Shown: positions 26,709 to 33,502 of the stretch, one piece after another
Position numbering within the stretch: position 1 is the first letter of the stretch
Layout: each line of letters opens with the position of its first letter
Source: Geoalkalibacter subterraneus
GTDB taxonomy: Bacteria > Desulfobacterota > Desulfuromonadia > Desulfuromonadales > Geoalkalibacteraceae
Assembly (NCBI RefSeq): GCF_000827125.1
Contig: NZ_CP010312.1
Location: 62,001-126,000, forward strand
Direction: 5' to 3'
DNA length: 64,000 nucleotides
The notes under the pieces: generated by a model
What the model was told of the DNA's origin: nothing
Seen by the model: the letters and a program-made list of their open reading frames with translations, nothing else
Database searches by the model: none
Made by a program: the position numbers and the translations under genes

Positions 26709-27579
26709 AGATCGAGGAAAGTGGGGTGATTCCCGCTGGCGCGGCAATTGTAGTGGCCACGTCATTCGGGAACTGGTCGACCACTTCTGCCCTTCCCTCT
26801 TTGTCGATGTCTGCGAAGGCTCAGGTACAAGCCGGGATGTCTGCAAAGAACTAGGCGTTGAATATGTAGGGCTCGACCTGCACAGGGGGCAGGATTTCAC
26901 ACGAGACTTCGTACTGAAGTTTCTGCCTCGCCCCGCCGATATGGCGTTCTCCCATCCTCCCTACGGAGCCATGATCGATTATGGTTCTGTCGGCAAGTGG
27001 GAAAACCCGGATCAAAAAGAGGCTGACCTGTCGCGGTGCGACTCGGTGGAGCAGTTTCTGGAATTTTCCCAGACCATGCTGCAAAACCAGAGACTCGCAA
27101 CGCGGCCGGGTGGTCACTACGCAACGCTGATAGGCGACCTTCGAAAGAAGGGCGAGTTTCACTCCTTCCAGGCAGACTACATCAAATTAATGCCAAAGGA
27201 TGAACTTGTTTCAGTTGTTATCAAGGCACAGCATAACTGTGTCTCCGACAGGCGTTCCTATCGAGGGTCTTTTGTGCCGATCATGCACGAATATCTCCTG
27301 ATTTGGAAAAGGTCGGAAAAAACCATGCTGGCCATCACATTCGACAAGATCGCCGAACTCGAGCTTCAGAAAGAGTGGAGCTGGCGAAACCTTGTCCGAA
27401 TGGCGCTGATCGCCAAGGGCGGCAAAGCCAATCTGCAGGAACTCTATGCGCTGATCGAGCGCATGTCCGAGTCCAAAGCTCGCCGGGAGCAAAACTCTCA
27501 TTGGCAGGCAAAGGTCAGACAGACCCTGCAGCGCCATTTCTCGCGGATTGACCGCGGGCAGTGGGCATTGGCGGCGTAG
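26686..27579 (+). CDS. DNA methyltransferase-like protein with C-terminal winged-helix
   Basis: The 297-aa protein has the AdoMet-binding DVCEGSGTS segment and a catalytic motif SHPPYG, the (D/N/S)PPY of amino-methyltransferases acting on adenine or cytosine-N4. After about residue 215 a separate domain (SWRNLVRMALIAKGG...NLQELYALIE...RIDRGQWAL) looks like a winged helix. No partner endonuclease is adjacent, so it is probably a solitary methylase that protects or marks the element. Confidence 0.78.
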   Translation: MHSLLSFKDRGKWGDSRWRGNCSGHVIRELVDHFCPSLFVDVCEGSGTSRDVCKELGVEYVGLDLHRGQDFTRDFVLKFLPRPADMAFSHPPYGAMIDYGSVGKWENPDQKEADLSRCDSVEQFLEFSQTMLQNQRLATRPGGHYATLIGDLRKKGEFHSFQADYIKLMPKDELVSVVIKAQHNCVSDRRSYRGSFVPIMHEYLLIWKRSEKTMLAITFDKIAELELQKEWSWRNLVRMALIAKGGKANLQELYALIERMSESKARREQNSHWQAKVRQTLQRHFSRIDRGQWALAA

Positions 27580-27606
27580 AACCAAGCCATTAAAAGCTTG
27601 GTTTTA
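27580..27606 (+). terminator. Terminator after the methyltransferase gene
   Basis: AACCAAGC/GCTTGGTT hairpin with a T-rich tail. Confidence 0.65.
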
Positions 27607-27610
27607 CCTT

Positions 27611-27669
27611 TAAAAAGGCACTTATTTCCGGCTTATTCGGAGGTAGGTGCCTTTTTTTTCTGCTATAAA
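27611..27669 (+). promoter_or_regulatory. Dyad promoter P4 (ligA unit)
   Basis: TAAAAAGG (27611-27618), 13 bp, CTTATTCG (27632-27639), then 24 bp to TATAAA (27664-27669). A terminator-like stem (AAAGGCAC/GTGCCTTT) overlaps it, so upstream transcription is stopped where the new one begins. Confidence 0.55.
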
Positions 27670-27737
27670 GGAATTATTCTCAACCCGCCTGCTTTCTGCA
27701 AAGTTCTTAGAACCTCCAGAAAAACGGGCGGTCAAAG

Positions 27738-27773
27738 GTGAGGTAGCTGGCCTCATCAATAAAAAGAACCAGC
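27738..27773 (+). promoter_or_regulatory. H-type pseudoknot leader motif, copy R2
   Basis: TGAGG pairs with CCTCA around the loop TAGCTGG, and GCTGG pairs with CCAGC after a spacer 4 nt longer than in other copies. The stem has changed bases on both sides relative to R3 and R5, which supports pairing. Confidence 0.6.
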
Positions 27774-27898
27774 ATAAATCGCGCATGGAAAATATTCCCT
27801 GTGCGCTCAATATCGTTCCCGCCTGGGGAAAAAACTTTTCTCCGGGAGGGATCAGTTTTATCTTCTCTGGGTTTTGGCAGTTCGTATAAGACCGTAAA

Positions 27899-27958
27899 GA
27901 CCCAGGGATTGCGCACCTGGGTCTCTAGTTCACCTGTTCCGAGTACGCGCAGACTCGG
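27899..27958 (+). promoter_or_regulatory. Paired-loop leader of ligA
   Basis: Hairpin GACCCAGG/CCTGGGTC has loop TGCGC (27910-27914); hairpin CCGAGT/ACTCGG has loop GCGCA (27947-27951). The loops are complementary over 5 bases, upstream of AAAGGAG. Confidence 0.55.
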
Positions 27959-27976
27959 GAAAAAAGGAGACCCAAA

Positions 27977-29782
27977 ATGGATTTGTTTGATTCAAAAGAC
28001 ACCCTGATTGAAGAGGCCAACAAAGCCTATAACCAGGGAAACCCCGTATTGACCGACCCCGAATTCGACCTTTTGGCCGAAACAGGGCTTAAGGTTGATA
28101 CGCGAAACTTTCGAACAAAAGTCGCTCACCCTTTCCCTATGGGAAGCTTGAGCAAAATCAAAGATGCCGAAAGCCTCTCTAAGTGGGCCAAAGGCGCAAC
28201 CGGGACAATCATTGGCCCGAAAGTCGACGGGGCAGCCGTAAGGCTATCCTACCGCGACGGGAGACTTGTTCAGGTTGCAACCCGCGGCGACGGGGTAACG
28301 GGTAATGATATTACGGGCAACGCGAGAAATTGTGTTGTATCCGAAACCCTCCCCTACCCTTTGACCCTTGAGATTCGCTGCGAAGCGGTGATTCGCAAGT
28401 GTCACGCAGATAAGTTCGAGAAAAATCTGCGCAACGTGGTATCCGGAATGCTGGGGGCCAAAGACCCTCGGCCCGAGCTGGCTCTGGTTGAGTTTCTCGC
28501 CATTGAAATCGTCAGCGAGGATCCGCTGACCCTGGCCGCCAAAAGAGATCTTCTTCGGGAGATCTGCATGAAAGAGTTGACGGTGCCCTCGGTCATTTAT
28601 GACCAGGCGCCGAGTTTCGATGAAATTGAGGAACTTTTCAACTCCTGGAAGCAAAATTTCCCCTGGGCTATTGATGGCGTTGTTGTGGAGAAGTTTCATG
28701 ACCTTCATGCCATGGTTGAAAAGGAAACCGAACTGCTACCCAAGCATAAAGTCGCGGTAAAGTTCGGCAACGAAGCCGCCGTGACGGTCATTGAGGAAAT
28801 TGATTGGAAACTTGGCCAGCACGGCAAACTCACCCCGGTTCTTCAGATTCGTCCGGTGGAAATAGACGGCACCACTGTCAGCAAGGTGTCTGCGTCAAAT
28901 TACGCTCTGCTTAAAAGTGCAGGGCTTGGCGTCGGGGCCGAAGTCGGCGTGGTCAAAAGCGGAGATATTATTCCCTACGTGAAGGAGGTCCACACCCCCT
29001 CGCAAGAAGGGCTTGATATCCCCTCTTGCCCTTCCTGCGACACACAGGCAACGCTTTCAAGCACAGGTATTGACGCCTTGTGTTCCAATCCTGAGTGCGA
29101 AGGTGCAACTCTGGTTCGTCTGCAGAGACAATTCGATCTTTTCGGGATCGATTTTATCTCCGGATCAACCATTGAAGCCCTGGTTGCCGCAGGCCATGAC
29201 TCACTGGAGAAGATCTTCTCCCTGTCCGAGTCTGACATTGCAGCCCTTGACGGATTTGGCCGCAAGTCGGCGCATTACATTGTCACCTCCCTGCACAAGA
29301 TCGAGGTTACTGAAGCCAAGGTGATCAAAAGTGCCTTTCTTAAGGGCATTGGCGAGCGCAAGGGCACAGCCCTGCTCAATCACTATGGCAATCTCGATAC
29401 GATGATTGCCACAATCAAAGAGCAAGGCATGACCTCTATCGAAGGTTTTGGGCCGATTCAAACGGATCTGCTCAACACGCAGATTGGTTTGATTGAAACC
29501 CAGCTGCAGCTTTATCGCAGCCTGGGCATTAAGGTCGCGCCGCATACAGCGCCAGCAAAGGACGCAAAAACTGTGTGCTGCACGGGCTCCTGCCCCGGCA
29601 AGTCGCGCAAGGAACTCAAGGAGGTCCTTGCGGAGATGGGGTTTGTGATGGCCAGCAGTGTCACCAAGGACTGCTGTCTTCTTCTTTGTGACGACCCCGA
29701 AGGAAACTCTTCAAAGCTCACCAAGGCCCGCAAGCTGGGTATTGAAATCAAGAGCTACGAGGATTTCTTCGAGAACCAGTAA
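27977..29782 (+). CDS. ligA: NAD-dependent DNA ligase LigA (short form)
   Basis: The 601-aa protein has the adenylation motif K82-V-D-G, RGDGVTG, a DGVVVEK motif, an OB fold, a Cys4 zinc finger (CPSC...CSNPEC), helix-hairpin-helix repeats and a C-terminal BRCT-like end. Housekeeping LigA is about 670 aa; the N-terminal Ia region here is reduced. It should seal nicks after element replication, transfer or repair. AAAGGAG lies upstream. Confidence 0.93.
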   Translation: MDLFDSKDTLIEEANKAYNQGNPVLTDPEFDLLAETGLKVDTRNFRTKVAHPFPMGSLSKIKDAESLSKWAKGATGTIIGPKVDGAAVRLSYRDGRLVQVATRGDGVTGNDITGNARNCVVSETLPYPLTLEIRCEAVIRKCHADKFEKNLRNVVSGMLGAKDPRPELALVEFLAIEIVSEDPLTLAAKRDLLREICMKELTVPSVIYDQAPSFDEIEELFNSWKQNFPWAIDGVVVEKFHDLHAMVEKETELLPKHKVAVKFGNEAAVTVIEEIDWKLGQHGKLTPVLQIRPVEIDGTTVSKVSASNYALLKSAGLGVGAEVGVVKSGDIIPYVKEVHTPSQEGLDIPSCPSCDTQATLSSTGIDALCSNPECEGATLVRLQRQFDLFGIDFISGSTIEALVAAGHDSLEKIFSLSESDIAALDGFGRKSAHYIVTSLHKIEVTEAKVIKSAFLKGIGERKGTALLNHYGNLDTMIATIKEQGMTSIEGFGPIQTDLLNTQIGLIETQLQLYRSLGIKVAPHTAPAKDAKTVCCTGSCPGKSRKELKEVLAEMGFVMASSVTKDCCLLLCDDPEGNSSKLTKARKLGIEIKSYEDFFENQ

Positions 29783-29799
29783 AAAGAAAGGAGCTTGCC

Positions 29800-30012
29800 A
29801 TGGCTTTGGAAGCCCGACATGAAAACGGGGTCCTGTTTAGCCGCTACGGCGGAGTGCAGGAACTTGAGGATGGTTTCTATGGAGTCATTGAGACCGAAAA
29901 AGAATCCGTAAATTTTGGTCCATACTCGACAAAAGTTGAAGCTTCGCGAGCAGCCCTTGGAGAAATAAGGGCTGTTGCAAAATGGTGCAGAGGCTACAGC
30001 CTGGTCAGATAG
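29800..30012 (+). CDS. Hypothetical small protein (70 aa)
   Basis: MALEARHENGVLFSRYGG, with VNFGPYSTKVEASRAA, looks like a compact alpha/beta fold. GAAAGGAG precedes it, 17 bp after ligA. Not recognised. Confidence 0.55.
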   Translation: MALEARHENGVLFSRYGGVQELEDGFYGVIETEKESVNFGPYSTKVEASRAALGEIRAVAKWCRGYSLVR

Positions 30013-30092
30013 ACAACTAAAAACAAAACCCTATGCGGGGGCGTTATGTCCCCCGTGTGGGGGCATAGCGTCTTTTTACAGGAGATGTCGCT

Positions 30093-30305
30093 ATGCAAGA
30101 ACTGCAGATGGACTGGGTTCAGGCCCAGGCTAAAGCAGAAGCCAAGCTTGAGACCCTTCGCGCGATAATCTCAAGGGAAATCAAGCGGCCCATGCCTTTC
30201 TCCGAATCCTTGATCAATATCACGTTGATGATGATTCGCAGAAACTATGGCAAAAAAGAAGAAACCCGAACCAGAAACCTCTTTGGGATTCCCGGTTCGG
30301 GCTAA
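30093..30305 (+). CDS. Hypothetical small helical protein (70 aa)
   Basis: MQELQMDWVQAQAKAEAKL begins a long amphipathic helix; the C-terminus is basic. It has a CAGGAG site and a preceding hairpin built on ATGCGGGGG/CCCCC repeats. Not recognised. Confidence 0.5.
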   Translation: MQELQMDWVQAQAKAEAKLETLRAIISREIKRPMPFSESLINITLMMIRRNYGKKEETRTRNLFGIPGSG

Positions 30306-30317
30306 TGCTTGACACAA

Positions 30318-30359
30318 AAAGGTGCTTGGCTCCCGCAAAAGGGGCTGAGCACCTTTTTT
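30318..30359 (+). terminator. Intrinsic terminator
   Basis: AAAGGTGCTTGGCTCC pairs with GGGCTGAGCACCTTT, with a T-run. It ends the ligA unit just before promoter P3. Confidence 0.8.
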
Positions 30360-30363
30360 GCTT

Positions 30364-30424
30364 TAAATAAGGCAGAAAAAACCGCTTATTTAAGAGCATA
30401 AACCACTCCTTTGGCTGATATAAA
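30364..30424 (+). promoter_or_regulatory. Dyad promoter P3 (cobS unit)
   Basis: TAAATAAG (30364-30371), 13 bp, CTTATTTA (30385-30392), 26 bp, then TATAAA (30419-30424). The bases following the left arm (GCAGAAAAAA) are nearly the same as in P1. Confidence 0.65.
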
Positions 30425-30454
30425 AGAATCAGGCAGAAAAAGTCTGCCGTGCTA

Positions 30455-30485
30455 TCAGGTAGCTGGCCTGACTAAATCAACCAGC
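30455..30485 (+). promoter_or_regulatory. H-type pseudoknot leader motif, copy R3
   Basis: TCAGG/CCTGA stem, loop TAGCTGG, spacer CTAAATCAA and CCAGC. It is the first of a tandem pair, R3 and R4, 94 bp apart. Confidence 0.65.
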
Positions 30486-30548
30486 CTTTAAGTTTTTAAC
30501 ACCCTGCGCCAACTCCGACCTTTGGTCCGAGAATGCCTAGGGTGTCAC

Positions 30549-30579
30549 TCAGGTAGCTGACCTGACTAAATCAACCAGC
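30549..30579 (+). promoter_or_regulatory. H-type pseudoknot leader motif, copy R4
   Basis: It is the same as R3 with one change, G to A in AGCTGACCT. Stem 1 gains an extra T-A pair (TCAGGT/ACCTGA) while stem 2 keeps GCTG/CAGC. A hairpin ACACCCT/AGGGTGT lies between R3 and R4. Confidence 0.65.
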
Positions 30580-30695
30580 AAGAGCGTCGTCTTTGTACGA
30601 CGCCGATAAAGAGGTGTCTGCGCTTTTGCGCTGACATCGACTCAAAACGAGGGTCTGTGCAGATGCGCAGGTCCTTTTTATTTATCCGTTCCCCG

Positions 30696-30772
30696 CCCGG
30701 GGAAAGCACGAAAGGTTGCTCTTCTCCGGTTAAGGGGAGAACTGCCTAATCTGCTTTCCTCCGGGCTTTTTT
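30696..30772 (+). terminator. Nested terminator-like hairpin in the cobS leader
   Basis: GGAAAGCA pairs with TGCTTTCC and is closed by CCCGG/CCGGG, with an inner TTCTCC/GGGAGAA hairpin, followed by CTTTTTT. It lies between the pseudoknots and the first gene and would stop transcription unless read-through occurs. Confidence 0.65.
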
Positions 30773-30781
30773 ATTCAAAAA

Positions 30782-30853
30782 GGCCTGGGCTTCGCGCGCT
30801 CGGTCCTCAAACACCACTTTTTTCCGGTTGGCGCGAACCGGAAGGAGGAAACA
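30782..30853 (+). promoter_or_regulatory. Paired-loop leader of the CobS-like gene
   Basis: The first hairpin has loop TTCGCGC (30791-30797). The second, TTCCGG/CCGGAA, has loop GCGCGAA (30841-30847), complementary over 7 bases. AAGGAGG overlaps the base of the second stem. Confidence 0.7.
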
Positions 30854-30856
30854 AAA

Positions 30857-31837
30857 ATGGCAGATCGTAAAATCAAGATGTATCCCGTCACCGAAACATT
30901 CGGAATCAAGGCCCCGAAAGAGGCCGTTGTTCCCGGTTTCGAGCCGGATCCCAACGCTCCGGCTGCGCATCTTGTGCCGGCGGTTGATCCCAACCACGTC
31001 TTCCCGAAGGACTTCCTTCGGGACATCCTCGCCTGGTGGCGAGGAACCCACGAGGGGTTCGTGAAAAAAGAGGGGTTTTTCTGCTTCGGGCCGAAAGGTT
31101 CGGGCAAGTCCTCCGGCATTCTCCAGGTCGCAGCGCGACTCAATATCCCGGTTTTCCGAGACTGCGGGTCGGAGGTCTATGACGTGGAAGCCGCCATCGC
31201 GCACCCGACCGTCATCGGTGGTGACACCATGATGGCTGATGGTCCGATGACCATGGCCGCTCGGATCGGGGCGTGGTTTCTCCTCGATGAGGTAGACCAG
31301 ATCGAACCCTCCAATCAGGTTGGTTTCAACCCGATCGCGGAAGGTTCCTCCTGGGCCCTCCCTCGCACGGGTGAAGTCATTACCCCTCATCCCAACTTTC
31401 GGTTCTTTGCAACCGGAAACTCCAACTTCGGGGGTGATGCAACCGGCCTCTATCAAGGGGTCAAACGGCAGAACTCAGCTTTTGGGGATCGGTGGTTCAT
31501 CACCAAGATGGACTACATCGACCCCGAAAGCGAAAAGGCGATCCTTAAAAACGCCGTACCCGGCATCACTGATGTCCAGGTCGAGGGGATGGTGAAGTTT
31601 GCGAATATGATTCGTTCCATCTTCCGCGGTGAGGAATCGGGTCAGGCACCGATCGAGATCGAACTGTCCACCCGTTCCCTCGTTCGGTGGGCGGTCAATA
31701 CCGCCATGTTCCAGAATACCGAATGCCCCATCGTTTACGCGATGGACCGGGCCTTCGGATTCGGCTGTGACCCCGAAACCCGCGACGTGCTGGTCGAAAC
31801 TCTGCAGCGTGTCTTCGGGAAGGAGGTGACAAAATAA
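30857..31837 (+). CDS. MoxR/CobS-type AAA+ ATPase
   Basis: The 326-aa protein has Walker A GPKGSGKSS (78-86), Walker B AWFLLDEVDQ, and sensor regions FFATGNSN and STRSLVRWA. It resembles the CobS subunit of cobaltochelatase and MoxR ATPases, which work with a VWA (CobT-like) partner; such a gene is at 33503. The trio CobS-like, DUF3150 and VWA is known from SXT/IncC-type elements, where its role is unsettled. The stop overlaps the next start (TAATG). Confidence 0.88.
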   Translation: MADRKIKMYPVTETFGIKAPKEAVVPGFEPDPNAPAAHLVPAVDPNHVFPKDFLRDILAWWRGTHEGFVKKEGFFCFGPKGSGKSSGILQVAARLNIPVFRDCGSEVYDVEAAIAHPTVIGGDTMMADGPMTMAARIGAWFLLDEVDQIEPSNQVGFNPIAEGSSWALPRTGEVITPHPNFRFFATGNSNFGGDATGLYQGVKRQNSAFGDRWFITKMDYIDPESEKAILKNAVPGITDVQVEGMVKFANMIRSIFRGEESGQAPIEIELSTRSLVRWAVNTAMFQNTECPIVYAMDRAFGFGCDPETRDVLVETLQRVFGKEVTK

Positions 31838-32190
31838 TGGTTATCGCTCACCTCCGCTTCGACAATCCCGACGGAAGCTCGAAGGACTGGATTATCCGGC
31901 GCACGTCGGATGGTTTTGCCACCGAATGGGGCAGAACAGGGAAAGCCCTTCAGTCAAAGAACTTCCCCGGCAAGAATTTTAGTAATGTGGACGCTGAAAT
32001 TCAGCGCCGCATTTCTGAAAAATACAAAAAGGGCTATCAAGATGTCGTCTCTTCAGCACCCGACGATCCTGCCATGAAGGCGGTCAAAAAAAGGGTGGAA
32101 CAAGAGGCTAAGGCAGAAGCCCAAAAAAAGGCGGAAAAAGAACTCGCAAAGATCTCCAAGATCGACAGCGTGTTCTCAAACTGGTTCTGA
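31837..32190 (+). CDS. WGR-domain-like protein
   Basis: The 117-aa protein has WIIRRTSDGFATEWGRTG and a following helix RRISEKYKKGY. The Trp-Gly-Arg signature and strand order match WGR domains, which bind DNA ends in PARPs and bacterial proteins. A Lys/Ala/Glu-rich coil follows. It is coupled to the ATPase gene by overlap. Confidence 0.65.
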   Translation: MVIAHLRFDNPDGSSKDWIIRRTSDGFATEWGRTGKALQSKNFPGKNFSNVDAEIQRRISEKYKKGYQDVVSSAPDDPAMKAVKKRVEQEAKAEAQKKAEKELAKISKIDSVFSNWF

Positions 32191-32220
32191 ACCAGATTTT
32201 TCCGCCTCCCACAACCCCGC

Positions 32221-32290
32221 CCGGGGGAAACATTTGCACACATTGTCTCCCTCGGACAGGGAGAGTGCATGTTTCCTCCGGGCTTTTTCT
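32221..32290 (+). terminator. Nested terminator-like hairpin
   Basis: CCGGGGGAAACAT pairs with ATGTTTCCTCCGG around an inner CTCCCT/AGGGAG hairpin, then CTTTTTCTTTTT. It sits inside the cobS-DUF3150-VWA operon. Confidence 0.7.
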
Positions 32291-32304
32291 TTTTCAAGAG
32301 AAAG

Positions 32305-32361
32305 TCCGGGCCTTGCGCACCCGGAACAACGAACCATTTTTCCGGGTTGGCGCACCCCGGG
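32305..32361 (+). promoter_or_regulatory. Paired-loop leader of the DUF3150 gene
   Basis: Hairpin TCCGGG/CCCGGA has loop TGCGC (32314-32318); hairpin CCGGG/CCCGG has loop GCGCA (32350-32354), complementary over 5 bases. GAGGAGG follows. Confidence 0.6.
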
Positions 32362-32371
32362 AGGAGGAACT

Positions 32372-33421
32372 ATGCAGCAAAAAGTTCTCGAGAAGGTCAT
32401 CTGTGTATTCCTGGACGTTCACCTCTGGACCGGGCGCAAAAAACTGCGTCCGGAAGATCTGAAGGTGACGGCCGGGGAAATCCCGCCCGACAAACTCGCT
32501 TCGCTGGGGTCGAAAAAAATCTGTGACCACAGCGAACTCTCCGTTTTCAGCTCGCTCAAGAAGCGAGCTGAACGAGAGTGCGAGAAGGTCGGGGTCCGAT
32601 TCCTGGGCGGCTATGCCGTTCCGGAGGACCAGGCCGAGAATCTCGCTACAGAACTTGCCTCAATTCAGGGCGAGTTCGAGGTGGCTAAGAAGAAGTTTGT
32701 CGGACAGTACGACCAAGCCATTGAAGCCTGGATCGCCGACAACGGCGAGTGGGGCAGCATCATCCGTGGTGCTGTCGAACCCGTCTCAACAGTCAAACGG
32801 CAGCTGCGATTTGCCTACCAGGCGTTTAAGATCGCTTCCGCCGGCGATGACTGTGGGTCTCTCAACTCCGGTCTTGATAACAAGGTCGGCTCCCTGGGAG
32901 ACCGGTTGATCTTCGAGGTCAGCCGAGACGCTGAGCGCGCCTGGGAGAATTCCTTCCGCGGGAAGGATCGCGTAACGCAAAAAGCGTTGCGTCCCATCCG
33001 GGCGCTTATCGAAAAACTCAAGGGACTCTCTTTCCTCGATGGAAAGATCGGGCGCCTTGTCACTCGTCTGGAGACGGGCCTTGCCGCCCTGCCCCAGAAC
33101 GGCCCCATCGAGGGGCAGGATCTGAACGCGCTTGTCGGGCTGGTGCTCATGCTGGCCGACCCGGAAGCAACCAAAGGTCTTGCCGCCGACGATTGGGGGG
33201 CTCAGCCCGAAGAAGAGGAGGACATTGACCAGGAGGTTGAAGAAGCCTCCGAGACTTCGGTCGAGGTACCCGGTGTGCAGGAGCCAGTCTCTGAAACCCC
33301 GGCGGCCGAAACCGAAGAGGAAGACGAAGAAGAGGTCGAGGAGGATGTTGTTATCGATTACGACGACGCTGATCCTGCTCCGGCCGACGAGGCTCCGGCT
33401 TTTCCGGTCAACTGGTTCTAA
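32372..33421 (+). CDS. DUF3150-family protein
   Basis: The 349-aa protein starts MQQKVLEKVICVFLDVHLW after GGAGGAGG. WTGRKKLRPEDL, SLGSKKICD, RAERECEKVGVRFLGGYAVPED and a long helical body match DUF3150 as I remember it. The tail (about 270-349) is very acidic. DUF3150 genes sit with CobS-like and CobT-like genes in conjugative elements; the biochemical role is unknown. Confidence 0.8.
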   Translation: MQQKVLEKVICVFLDVHLWTGRKKLRPEDLKVTAGEIPPDKLASLGSKKICDHSELSVFSSLKKRAERECEKVGVRFLGGYAVPEDQAENLATELASIQGEFEVAKKKFVGQYDQAIEAWIADNGEWGSIIRGAVEPVSTVKRQLRFAYQAFKIASAGDDCGSLNSGLDNKVGSLGDRLIFEVSRDAERAWENSFRGKDRVTQKALRPIRALIEKLKGLSFLDGKIGRLVTRLETGLAALPQNGPIEGQDLNALVGLVLMLADPEATKGLAADDWGAQPEEEEDIDQEVEEASETSVEVPGVQEPVSETPAAETEEEDEEEVEEDVVIDYDDADPAPADEAPAFPVNWF

Positions 33422-33502
33422 ATTGCCCCGCCGCTTCGGGGTGCTGTTCACTTTTGTTGAACGCACCCCAAGCGGGGGGTGCCTTATCTTTTCGGAGGGC
33501 AC

